DNA of 32,672 nucleotides from assembly GCA_900550645.1 (NCBI GenBank), contig URTA01000027.1:1-32672 (forward strand), given 5' to 3'. The first letter of the stretch is position 1. Each line of letters starts with the position of its first letter. The stretch is from an uncultured Porphyromonadaceae bacterium. Its GTDB lineage: Bacteria; Bacteroidota; Bacteroidia; Bacteroidales; Muribaculaceae. This document shows, piece by piece, positions 8,292-15,218 of this stretch. A program made the position numbers and the translations under genes. The notes under the pieces were generated by a model. It had not been told where the DNA came from, ran no database searches, and worked only from the letters and a program-made list of their open reading frames with translations.

Positions 8292-9693
8292 CGTCCACCC
8301 CCTTTCCGCTGCGGCGCAGTGTGTCGCGGTAATTTATGAACGCCTGAAACGAGGCGAGGATGTCGAGCAGCGACACCATCTCGTTTTCCATCTGGCGGCG
8401 CAGCATGTCCGCGCTGTTGGCATTGACACCCTTGCTGTCGCCCGCGAATGTAGTGCCGGAAATCTTGCCGAACAGGTCGAGCTGCATCTTCAGCATCTCG
8501 GACGCGCCGGCAGACGTGCCGCCCGAATCTATCTGCATCGGCATGATGTTCTTGGAGTTGCGCACGAAGGGTATGATGCTGCCAGGCTTGCCCCACAACT
8601 CACGCATCCCCTTCCAGTCCATGCCCACAGGCAACTGGTCTGTCGGGAAAAGCAGCACACCCTTGGCGGAAAACCGCAGCACCTCGTCGAGCAGCGACAC
8701 GAGACGGTTTACGTAGTGCTGCTGCGACATGACATCCTCAACAAGCGAATGTATCTCGCCGTCAATCATCGGGTAGCACCTCACCGCCAGCGACGGCCGC
8801 GAACCCTCGGGCAGCACCTCGCTTCCGAGCACATCTCCCTCGGCAGTCAGCCATGCGTGCTGCCACACGTCTGCCACGTCAGGGAGGCACAGCAACGCCT
8901 CGCGCCCCTCGGAGGCACGGCGCAGGTTCAGGTCGCGTATGCGTCCCCGCGTGCCGTCGTCGCCTCCTGCCGCCACATACGTTCCGTTCTCGAGGTCATG
9001 GATGCGCAACAGGCTGCGCGGCGTGCGCCGCCACACCTCGATGACACGCACCATGCCCCCGGCGGCAATGTCAAACTGCACGTCCCTGCACCCAGCAAAC
9101 AGCGGCGTGTCCTCGCGGCTCGCGAGGCGGTGCGCCAACGCTGCCAGCTGCGCGAAGCGGCGGTTGCCGCCACGGCTGAAGCGGCGCAGCAGCTCCGTCA
9201 CCGGCATGTCGTGCAGCACGCCCAGCATGCGGCAGTCGCTGATGTCCTCGCGCTCACAGTGCGACAGGAACACACGCGAGGGGCTTATGTTGGCCACACC
9301 CTCCGGGGTGACATTCTGCGCCACAAACCCGGAGATGAGGAACTCCTCAAGCGCACGGGCATCGTTAATGCCGCCCGGCGAACCGGCTGCGAGGGCGCGG
9401 CGGAAGGATGCCTCCTCGCCGCCCTCGCCCATGTCGCGCATGCTGCACAGGTAACGCCATTTCCCGACAACGGTCTTGATGAGCTGGCGCGTCAGGTTGT
9501 TGGTTATAGGGGCATTCCCCTGTTCCGCCAGGTACTGCCCTTCGGTCACCACACGGCCGTTGTGCAGCACCAGCTCCTGTCCCCACTGCCGTCCGTAAGC
9601 ATAGTCCATGCACTGGCGGCGACGGTTGCGGAATGATGCCATGCCGTCCCAGTGACGGCGGCACTCTGCCAGCAATTCCTTGTTCTTTTCCAT
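8275..9693 (-). CDS. Phage-type portal protein
   Basis: The 472-residue product has the layout of podovirus/crAss-like portal proteins, which form the dodecameric DNA-entry ring of a capsid. The N-terminal helix contains W-D-G-M-A-S-F-R-N-R-R-R-Q-C and Y-A-Y-G-R-Q-W, followed by A-P-I-T-N-N-L-T-R-Q-L-I-K-T-V-V-G-K-W-R, a signature-like stretch I associate with these portals. Late parts (L-V-E-D-V-M-S-Q-Q-H-Y-V-N-R-L and a long C-terminal helix) fit the stem and wing helices. No terminase large-subunit gene is found beside it, which is unusual for a phage. Translation is coupled to the next gene by overlap. Confidence 0.72.
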   Translation of the reverse strand: MEKNKELLAECRRHWDGMASFRNRRRQCMDYAYGRQWGQELVLHNGRVVTEGQYLAEQGNAPITNNLTRQLIKTVVGKWRYLCSMRDMGEGGEEASFRRALAAGSPGGINDARALEEFLISGFVAQNVTPEGVANISPSRVFLSHCEREDISDCRMLGVLHDMPVTELLRRFSRGGNRRFAQLAALAHRLASREDTPLFAGCRDVQFDIAAGGMVRVIEVWRRTPRSLLRIHDLENGTYVAAGGDDGTRGRIRDLNLRRASEGREALLCLPDVADVWQHAWLTAEGDVLGSEVLPEGSRPSLAVRCYPMIDGEIHSLVEDVMSQQHYVNRLVSLLDEVLRFSAKGVLLFPTDQLPVGMDWKGMRELWGKPGSIIPFVRNSKNIMPMQIDSGGTSAGASEMLKMQLDLFGKISGTTFAGDSKGVNANSADMLRRQMENEMVSLLDILASFQAFINYRDTLRRSGKGVDDAPGQ

Positions 9694-9723
9694 AGTGATA
9701 TATTCCTTTAGATGTTATAAATA

Positions 9724-10317
9724 TCAGTGTATCAGCAGCTGCGACTGCCGCAGCAACGTCGAGTCGAGTATGTATGTCCCTTTGGGCGGACGCACTACCA
9801 TCTCCAGGCTGTCGATTTTCGGCACAGCCGTTGAGGGAGGCATAGCCGAGCCGCTGTCCGCGTTTGCCGAAGCCTGCGTCTGCGACGGCGGCTCGAGGCC
9901 GTGTACCTCGATGCGTCCGGGGCGGCGCAGCACCACCGGCTCGTCAACAGTGGCGCGGGTCAGACGGTTGCGCTGCAATCGCGCCACAGCGGAGTATGCC
10001 GAATAACACTCCACCTCGTCGCACGCCCATTCGTGCATACGCACCGACACAAGGCGCACGCCGCGCTCCGGCAGGTCTATCTGCGCCGCGTTGTCAGAGA
10101 TGTAGCGGCACGAGACCTCATCCTTCATGTCCTCAACCGGCAGACGCTCCACCGGCGCGTTGGCGAGCAGGTCGTCATACCAGCTGTCGATGTCGGCGAG
10201 CAGCTTGCGATCCAGTTCCGTCATGTCCTCCTCGCCCACCACTGCCACCGACGCTTTCAGCCCCAGGCGGCGTTTCCAATATGTGAGCATTTCGCTCTCT
10301 GTGTAAGTTCTAAGCAT
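9724..10317 (-). CDS. Adaptor / head-completion-like protein of the virion module
   Basis: The 197-residue product lies between the capsid-like and portal genes, 30 bases before the portal start. The N-terminal ~120 residues look mostly helical, with L-L-A-D-I-D-S-W-Y-D-D-L-L and M-H-E-W-A-C-D-E-V-E-C-Y, as in ring or adaptor proteins that sit under the portal; a Pro/Ser/Ala-rich linker near 145-165 precedes a short C-terminal strand region. I do not recognise a specific family; the call depends on gene order and size. Its start follows a long inverted repeat (10343-10438) that separates it from the capsid gene and could lower its expression relative to capsid. Confidence 0.5.
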   Translation of the reverse strand: MLRTYTESEMLTYWKRRLGLKASVAVVGEEDMTELDRKLLADIDSWYDDLLANAPVERLPVEDMKDEVSCRYISDNAAQIDLPERGVRLVSVRMHEWACDEVECYSAYSAVARLQRNRLTRATVDEPVVLRRPGRIEVHGLEPPSQTQASANADSGSAMPPSTAVPKIDSLEMVVRPPKGTYILDSTLLRQSQLLIH

Positions 10318-10342
10318 AGTGTATTGTCAGTAAAAGTGCCAC

Positions 10343-10438
10343 CCGGCGGCGTGAAATGATCGGCGCGACCAGGGTAGGGACACGGCGTGCCGCGTCCGCA
10401 CCCAAATCATTGTATTTCAATCACTTTCACGCCGCCGG
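10343..10438. promoter_or_regulatory. Long inverted repeat with nested hairpin between capsid and adaptor genes
   Basis: A perfect 14-bp inverted repeat, CCGGCGGCGTGAAA (10343-10356) and TTTCACGCCGCCGG (10425-10438), encloses 68 bases. TGAT/ATCA extends the pairing across one bulged base. Inside, GGACACGGC/GCCGCGTCC (10378-10397) forms a second hairpin with one mismatch. No T-run follows on the coding strand. Its place in a structural operon suggests an RNA element for attenuation, processing or stoichiometry. Confidence 0.75.
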
Positions 10439-10449
10439 ACAGCGGTCGG

Positions 10450-11664
10450 TCATTGAGCTACTATTCTCGCGTGGGCATCGGGATAGCGCAGCGTCAAGCA
10501 GCTTGCCTCCGTCAGCACTATCGCCTCCGTGTTGCGCTGGCCGCTGCCGCGCAGGTCGAGGCGGTCGGCACGGAACGGTATGAACACATGCTTCTGGATA
10601 TACTCCGGGTCGATGACGATGCCGTTGCCTGCCTGGCCCATGATGTCGAATATGTCGCTGTATACCACATACAGCCGTCCGAACTTGGAGCAGAGTTCCG
10701 AGAAGTCGATGCCCCAGCGCGTCACACTCTCACGCGAGGTGATCACGCGCGTCGCCTCCAGCTTGTTGATGGCGGTGATAAGCTCGCTGCCGGCTATCAG
10801 CACCTTGCGGCGTGAACCCGAATTTTCGGTGAACGCCTCGCGCAGCATGTCTATCAGCGACTCGGTCGAGAAGGTGGTCAGGTCCACGCGGATGGTCTTG
10901 CCGGCCTGTGACCACACGCCCTCGGTTATGGTCACGTTCTCACCCTTGACCGGGTCATAGAGCTTGCACTTCGTGCCGAAGAGGAACTGCTTCTCCATCC
11001 CCATGCGCATGTCATAGATAGCTGCCTCCTGCTGGTCGGTAAACTCCCAGCCGATAGCCTTGTGCGAATCGCGCATCACCACGCTCTGCTCTATCTGCTG
11101 CTTGAATATCTGGCACAGGTTGGTGCGGCGGTGCGGAAGCACCGCAAACTGCGGCGACTGCACGTCGAGCTGCGTGGCGGCGCGTCCCATGCGGATTGCC
11201 TCAACGTCAGGGAGCTTCGTGAGGTCGAGACGCGCCGGCAATATCACGTCAAGCGTCTCCTCCCCTTTCGCCATGACATAGCCGGTATAGCGGCTGCCGC
11301 CCACAGCGAGGCTCATTGTGTCTGACACCTCGAAGGCCTCCGGCTCGCCCACGGCGAGGCGCACGCGCTGCATGCCGCCGTCCAGGTCGCTCACCTTCGT
11401 AGCCTCCTTGACCGTTGCGCGGTCGATGCGCGTGTCTACCGAATAATAGTCCACCTCCATCGAGCTGACAGGGCGCGTATGCCCAAGGCGGCTGATCTGG
11501 TCGAGAGGGGTCGCCATCGGGCGTATCTTGACTATCTTGCCGTCGATGTCATTGGTCAGCAGGCCGGGCGATGCCGCGTCTGCGAGGTCGGTGGTCAGCG
11601 GTGCGCCGCTGATGTGCTTGCCCAGGGTAGTTCCGGGCACGAAAGAATTCTTGCTTTCTGCCAT
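10450..11664 (-). CDS. Putative major capsid protein (SU10/crAss-like HK97 fold)
   Basis: The 404-residue protein follows an acidic scaffold-like gene and precedes adaptor and portal genes, the usual place of a capsid protein. The middle region R-T-N-L-C-Q-I-F-K-Q-Q-I-E-Q-S-V-V-M-R followed by a long helix ending M-R-M-G-M-E-K-Q-F-L-F-G-T-K matches my memory of SU10-type major capsid proteins (PF17236), where a conserved Asn-x-x-Gln-Ile segment precedes the spine helix. The N-terminus L-A-D-A-A-S-P-G-L-L-T-N-D-I-D-G is extended, as in HK97-fold N-arms. No frameshift or internal stop. Alternative: another abundant virion protein. A structure prediction would settle it. Confidence 0.6.
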   Translation of the reverse strand: MAESKNSFVPGTTLGKHISGAPLTTDLADAASPGLLTNDIDGKIVKIRPMATPLDQISRLGHTRPVSSMEVDYYSVDTRIDRATVKEATKVSDLDGGMQRVRLAVGEPEAFEVSDTMSLAVGGSRYTGYVMAKGEETLDVILPARLDLTKLPDVEAIRMGRAATQLDVQSPQFAVLPHRRTNLCQIFKQQIEQSVVMRDSHKAIGWEFTDQQEAAIYDMRMGMEKQFLFGTKCKLYDPVKGENVTITEGVWSQAGKTIRVDLTTFSTESLIDMLREAFTENSGSRRKVLIAGSELITAINKLEATRVITSRESVTRWGIDFSELCSKFGRLYVVYSDIFDIMGQAGNGIVIDPEYIQKHVFIPFRADRLDLRGSGQRNTEAIVLTEASCLTLRYPDAHARIVAQ

Positions 11665-11728
11665 AATAGTGATAATTTGAAAATTGATGATTAGTGATTG
11701 TTTTGTTTCTCTTGTTTTCAGGTCGTCA

Positions 11729-11765
11729 GGGGCAGCCGAATGCCCCTCACAGGACAGTCTGTCCT
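11729..11765. promoter_or_regulatory. Paired hairpins between scaffold and capsid genes
   Basis: GGGGCA-GCCGAA-TGCCCC (11729-11746) is followed by AGGACAG-T-CTGTCCT (11751-11765). On the coding strand there is no following T-run, so these may be processing or stability structures, not a full terminator, between the genes ending at 11769 and starting at 11664. Confidence 0.6.
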
Positions 11766-11768
11766 ACA

Positions 11769-12296
11769 TTACTCGTCAAAGCCGTCCCACACGCTCGGGC
11801 GCGGAGCGAACAACGCGCTCACGTCGTCGGCAAGGTCGCCGCGTACTGCCGCACCGGTGACAGTGCTGCTGTCAGCGAGGATTTGCATACGGACAGCCTC
11901 GTTGCGTCCTCGCAGGTACGCCTCCTCCGCCATGCGCTGCGCATCTGCTTCCGACACATACCCCTCGCCGCCAGCCACGGGGATGCTCACCCGCACCTCG
12001 CCGTCAGGCGCAGCGGTTGCAGCCAACTGCGCCTTGACTGTTGACGCAGCCGCCGTTTCCGCGTCATAGTCAGCGAAATACTCGACATCCTCCGCGTCAG
12101 CCGATGCTGCACCCGGCATCTCCGGGACGACCACCATTGCTTCGCCGTCTTCTGTATCGTTTGGAGTTGCATCTTGCGGCTCTGCCGCGCCCTCTGCGAC
12201 AGTCGCCGCGTCCTCGAGCTTCTGCAAGGGCGGCATCAAGCCAGCCTCCTGCACAGTGTCCTTAGCCTCGGACACCTTCAATTCATCAGTGTTCAT
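11769..12296 (-). CDS. Scaffold-like acidic protein, first gene of virion module
   Basis: The 175-residue product is strongly acidic and rich in Ala, Glu and Asp, probably disordered in its first ~100 residues, with a helical E-A-D-A-Q-R-M-A-E-E-A-Y-L-R-G-R-N-E-A-V-R segment near 115-137. A basic helix-bearing C-terminal half after an acidic disordered part is typical of capsid scaffold proteins, which sit directly upstream of the capsid gene as here. No protease motif is visible. It is preceded by a consensus promoter at 12402-12433 and a ~100-base leader. Function is inferred from composition and position only. Confidence 0.55.
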   Translation of the reverse strand: MNTDELKVSEAKDTVQEAGLMPPLQKLEDAATVAEGAAEPQDATPNDTEDGEAMVVVPEMPGAASADAEDVEYFADYDAETAAASTVKAQLAATAAPDGEVRVSIPVAGGEGYVSEADAQRMAEEAYLRGRNEAVRMQILADSSTVTGAAVRGDLADDVSALFAPRPSVWDGFDE

Positions 12297-12401
12297 GCTG
12301 AAAAGTTTTTAAGTGTAATAATAATGTTAGTTCTCTCTGCAAGCCTGGCGGAAACCACCGCGCCACCATTGGCGCGACCTGGTCTCTCGTCCTTTTGCGC
12401 T

Positions 12402-12433
12402 GCAAAGTTACATCAAATATTTGATAGAACAAA
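12402..12433 (-). promoter_or_regulatory. Promoter of the virion module
   Basis: On the minus strand TTTG (12430-12433), a 19-base spacer and TAACTTTGC (12402-12410) match the Bacteroidota housekeeping consensus. The transcript would start near 12395, leaving a leader of about 100 bases with the hairpin at 12359-12376. A host-type consensus promoter suggests expression without a phage-specific factor. Confidence 0.75.
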
Positions 12434-12575
12434 ATTGAAAACAATAGAATTTATCGCCAAATTCTCATTTTCTCGAGTAGCCGCTCCTTCAACCCACAGA
12501 CACACAACAAAATACCCCTCTCAAAAATTTTTCGCCCGCCCCTCATTTTTAACACACCCACTTGCCCAAACAACC

Positions 12576-12611
12576 AAAGTTCCCAAGGTTCTCACCGACC
12601 TTAGGGACTTT
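12576..12611. terminator. Imperfect bidirectional hairpin
   Basis: AAAGTTCCCAAGG (12576-12588) pairs with CCTTAGGGACTTT (12599-12611) with one wobble and one mismatch. A and T residues flank both arms. No gene ends near it in either direction, so its role is unclear; it resembles the AAAGTCC-type terminator at 14531. Confidence 0.5.
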
Positions 12612-12680
12612 GTCGACCTTAAAGACCTTACAATGCCAGACCGCCTCGACACCGCAGGTACACCATAATACACTATCCGC

Positions 12681-12733
12681 CGTGCAAGATGTTAAATATT
12701 TGCACGACAGCCGTTTTTTTGTCATAACTTTGC
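12681..12733 (+). promoter_or_regulatory. Palindromic operator plus promoter for the gene at 12787
   Basis: CGTGCAA (12681-12687) and TTGCACG (12700-12706) form a perfect seven-base inverted repeat with a 12-base spacer. TTTG at 12699-12702 lies inside the right arm and is 22 bases upstream of TAACTTTGC (12725-12733). A dimeric repressor bound here would cover the -33 element. Confidence 0.7.
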
Positions 12734-12786
12734 ACTGCCGACTATTCGGACAATAGCCGACAAACAACCACCTAAACAACAAGCAA

Positions 12787-13575
12787 ATGACAGCACCAAA
12801 CACCAACGCCAAAGGAGCGAGCAAACTCCCCAAAATGGTCAAGGCGGACATCCGTCAATGGCTGGAAGAGTTCGTGATTTCCGGCAAGAAACTGTACCAC
12901 AACGAACTCGACCTACAGGTTGACCTCGCAATATACTTGCGTGGACTTACCGGCAGATATGACGATGTGCAGACAGAGTATTTCATCGACAAGAAGATCG
13001 CCGCGAAGAAGAATCCCGACTTCAAGAAAAGGAACGTCTGGAACACAGATATGAGCCTCGATATCGTGCTGCGACGAGGCAACGAGTGGTTCGTCATCGA
13101 AATGAAGTACAAAACACGCGCCTTGACAAAGGATGAGAAAAAAGTTCTTGGAAAGTCTTTTGAAAATCGGTTTGGTGATCCTTGCGACTTCAATCTCAAA
13201 ACACACGCAGCATCCAACTTAGGCATGTACGACTTCTGGAAAGACGTGTGCCGCATCGAGATAGTCAAACACCTCTTCAGCAATGCTGTCGGAGGCATCG
13301 TCCTGTTCATCACAAACGAGAAAAGATACTGGGAGGGGCCGGGCAAGGATACTGATTGTGAGAAGTTTTCGATGAACGAGGAGTCCAAACGAGAGCTTAG
13401 ACAGGATAATATGTCAGATAATATGTCATGGAAAGACGGCTCGCGGAATTGCGCCAAGAATAGCAAACGAAAAAGCTTCACAATTGAACACACATACAAT
13501 GGCGAGTTGAAATGGAACAGCGGTAAGGGAGTGCCCACAGATAGCATCTTCCAATACCTGATGCTGCAAGTCTGA
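12787..13575 (+). CDS. PD-(D/E)XK-like nuclease-fold protein, function unknown
   Basis: The 262-residue product has a motif series typical of restriction-endonuclease-fold enzymes: N-E-L-D-L-Q-V-D-L in a helix (39-47), then S-L-D-I-V-L with Asp92 and V-I-E-M-K-Y-K with Glu105 and Lys107, a D-x12-E-x-K core. The N-terminal tag is Lys-rich and a low-complexity K/S/N segment lies near 205-240. There is no signal peptide, so it acts in the cytoplasm. I do not recognise a named family. It stands behind a palindromic promoter, a sign of autoregulation, and beside the virion module, so a defence or toxin role is possible but unproven. The next gene starts 43 bases later. Confidence 0.72.
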   Translation: MTAPNTNAKGASKLPKMVKADIRQWLEEFVISGKKLYHNELDLQVDLAIYLRGLTGRYDDVQTEYFIDKKIAAKKNPDFKKRNVWNTDMSLDIVLRRGNEWFVIEMKYKTRALTKDEKKVLGKSFENRFGDPCDFNLKTHAASNLGMYDFWKDVCRIEIVKHLFSNAVGGIVLFITNEKRYWEGPGKDTDCEKFSMNEESKRELRQDNMSDNMSWKDGSRNCAKNSKRKSFTIEHTYNGELKWNSGKGVPTDSIFQYLMLQV

Positions 13576-13618
13576 CACAACTCCATCATCCATAGTCAAA
13601 TACAATACACTCAACTCA

Positions 13619-14503
13619 ATGAACACCCAAAAGAAAACAGCCCTGCTGATGCGGCAGCTGCTCCTGCTCATCGCGCTGCTCGCCGCAGCCCTCCCCGCCT
13701 ATAGTTATTTCGAATATAACGGCTTATTTTATCTTGTAAATTCTGGAACTCAAAAAACAGTGACTGTCGCCAAAAGCTTTTACGAAGGCTATTACAAAGG
13801 AAACATCGTAATACCGGAAATCGCAATAGATGATGAAACAAACACCTCCTACACAGTAACTGCTATCAACCGTAATGCATTCAGCAACTGCCGCGAGCTA
13901 ACTTCTGTGACTATCCCAAATTCCGTCACGTACATCGGCGACAGCGCATTCAGCGGATGCTCCACGCTGACTTCCGCGACTATCGGGGATTCCGTCACGT
14001 CCATCCCCGACTACGCATTCTGGGACTGCGACGCGCTGACTTCCGTGACTATCGGGGATTCCGTCACGTTTATCAGCCATGGGGCGTTCCTATACTCACC
14101 CTTGCAGACAATCTATTGCCAGCCTTACAATCCGCCCACTTTAGAATGGAAAGACGGTGAAGGACGTCCCGATCCGCCGTTCAGTAACAGCGTTTACGAT
14201 AACGCAATGCTGTACGTTCCTTCGGGATGCAAGTCCAAGTATGCTGAGTATGCTGTTTCTTGGGGGTTCCACAATATAAAGGAAATGGACTCGGGGGTTG
14301 AGGACGTGGTCGGCGAGGAGGCTGTTATCCACGTGGTTGACGGCAGTATCGTCATCGACGGCGCGGTGGCTGACGCGACTGTCGAGGTCTACGACATGAC
14401 CGGCAAGACTGTATATCGCGGTGTGGCTGCGGAAATCCCAGCTATGCCTCGCGGCATATACATCGTCCGCATCGGCGGCAAGTCCGTGAAAGTCGCGGTA
14501 TAA
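13619..14503 (+). CDS. Secreted BspA-type leucine-rich-repeat protein with sorting domain
   Basis: The 294-residue product has a basic start and hydrophobic signal segment (to about 30). Residues ~75-165 contain LRR_5/BspA repeats (L-T-S-V-T-I-G-D-S-V-T-x-I). The C-terminus (~237-294) has V-E-V-Y-D-M-T-G-K-T-V-Y and M-P-R-G-I-Y-I-V-R-I-G-G-K-S-V-K-V, the form of a type IX secretion type A sorting domain, so export to the cell surface or medium is expected. BspA-like proteins act in adhesion and host contact in related oral and gut bacteria. A strong terminator follows at 14531. Confidence 0.85.
   Translation: MNTQKKTALLMRQLLLLIALLAAALPAYSYFEYNGLFYLVNSGTQKTVTVAKSFYEGYYKGNIVIPEIAIDDETNTSYTVTAINRNAFSNCRELTSVTIPNSVTYIGDSAFSGCSTLTSATIGDSVTSIPDYAFWDCDALTSVTIGDSVTFISHGAFLYSPLQTIYCQPYNPPTLEWKDGEGRPDPPFSNSVYDNAMLYVPSGCKSKYAEYAVSWGFHNIKEMDSGVEDVVGEEAVIHVVDGSIVIDGAVADATVEVYDMTGKTVYRGVAAEIPAMPRGIYIVRIGGKSVKVAV
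13898..14104 (+). repeat. Three 69-bp coding repeats in the LRR gene
   Basis: Units begin at 13898, 13967 and 14036, exactly 69 bp (23 codons) apart, each opening with CT(A/G)ACTTC and containing ATTCCGTCACG. Units 2 and 3 are nearly identical for their first ~33 bases, so recent duplication or copy-number change by slippage or recombination is plausible without loss of frame. Confidence 0.85.
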
Positions 14504-14530
14504 CCGCAGTATTGCTTCCACAATCTCATT

Positions 14531-14568
14531 AAAGTCCTTAAGGTCTCTACCAGCCTTAAGGACTTTTG
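14531..14568 (+). terminator. Terminator after the LRR protein gene
   Basis: Perfect 13-bp arms AAAGTCCTTAAGG (14531-14543) and CCTTAAGGACTTT (14554-14566) followed by TTG, 28 bases after the stop at 14503. The A-rich left arm makes it usable from the other strand too. Confidence 0.85.
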
Positions 14569-14579
14569 TTATCGGAGTA

Positions 14580-14604
14580 CTCGGAGAACACAGAGGTCTC
14601 CGAG
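14580..14604. repeat. Short inverted repeat after the LRR terminator
   Basis: CTCGGAGA (14580-14587) and TCTCCGAG (14597-14604) are perfect inverted arms around nine bases. No T-run follows; role unknown. Confidence 0.55.
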
Positions 14605-14947
14605 AGCAAAGCCAGATCGGAGAAGGAAGTTACACTTTGCAAAACTGTCCTTCTTATAGCGAAAGAAATGTGTGCCAATTACATAAGGCAAATTCTATCA
14701 ATTTGATAAAGTGATTTCGTTCAAAAACACGAAGCTGTTCGTCCAATTGTTTGATTGACTGCGTGTTGAGTGGAAGTGTTTTTGCGTTCCTTCTCAACAT
14801 GATATTAACACAGCTGTTTGCGGTTCAAAGTCTCGCCGGCGTATGCTGTCGGCGACTTGCACACAGATAAATCGGTGCTGCATATCCGCAGAAGACGACT
14901 CGCCCGCACCCGCGCCGGGCGAATGTTCATTGGGGATAAAACGAAAG

Positions 14948-14976
14948 AAGCCAACTGCCTATGAGACAATTGGCTT
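14948..14976 (-). terminator. Terminator of tRNA-Phe
   Basis: On the minus strand AAGCCAATTG (14967-14976) pairs with CAGTTGGCTT (14948-14957), one wobble, and is followed by a T-rich tail (CTTTCGTTTT). It lies ten bases beyond the tRNA 3' end. Confidence 0.8.
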
Positions 14977-14986
14977 TTCTTGCGGG

Positions 14987-15059
14987 TGGTGCCACCAGGA
15001 TTCGAACCGGGGACACACGGATTTTCAGTCCGATGCTCTACCAACTGAGCTATGGCACC
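14987..15059 (-). tRNA. tRNA-Phe (GAA)
   Basis: A full 73-base cloverleaf on the minus strand: acceptor arms GGTGCCA (from 15059) and TGGCACC (to 14988), D-arm GCTCAGTTGGTAGAGC, anticodon loop CTGAAAA with GAA, and T-arm with TTCGAAT. Discriminator A is 14987. CCA is not encoded. A strong promoter (15095-15127) and a terminator (14948-14976) make it a stand-alone unit. Confidence 0.96.
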
Positions 15060-15094
15060 CTGCCTTGGAGCGGCATGTTCCGCTGTTTTGCGGT

Positions 15095-15127
15095 GCAAAG
15101 TTACAACCTTTTCCGCGACTGTGCAAA
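15095..15127 (-). promoter_or_regulatory. Promoter of tRNA-Phe
   Basis: Minus-strand TTTG (15124-15127), 20-base spacer and TAACTTTGC (15095-15103) match the Bacteroidota consensus, about 36 bases upstream of the mature tRNA 5' end. Confidence 0.85.
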
Positions 15128-15218
15128 TATTTTTCGCATTATTTTTATGCCTTCTTGTTTGTCTGTTGTGTATCAGCTGGTTGCTGCGTGGCGCTTGCCC
15201 ATGTTTCGGACATAAGTG

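Larger units (their letters stand above)
12297..12786. other. 490-bp intergenic region with two divergent promoters
   Basis: AT-rich, low-complexity stretch without a convincing gene. It holds the minus-strand promoter of the virion module (12402-12433), a leader hairpin CGCGCC/GGCGCG (12359-12376), an imperfect bidirectional hairpin (12576-12611), an AAGGTC-like degenerate repeat (12595-12635) and the palindromic promoter of the gene at 12787. Open frames across it are not codon-biased and are left out. Confidence 0.7.
14504..14986. other. 483-bp region without a gene, terminators only
   Basis: It holds the LRR gene terminator (14531-14568), an inverted repeat (14580-14604), an AT-rich stretch of no recognisable content (about 14640-14830), a GC-rich inverted repeat TCGCCCG/CGGGCGA (14900-14922) and the tRNA-Phe terminator (14948-14976). 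I see no credible reading frame; a degraded insertion cannot be excluded. Confidence 0.6.

Noticed and set aside
12549..12668. AAGGTC-type degenerate repeat as a coding repeat
   Set aside because: Low-complexity intergenic DNA near a hairpin; no start, promoter or codon bias supports translation.
14805..15098. Minus-strand frame across tRNA-Phe
   Set aside because: It is read through the tRNA itself and its promoter; tRNA sequence translated by chance.
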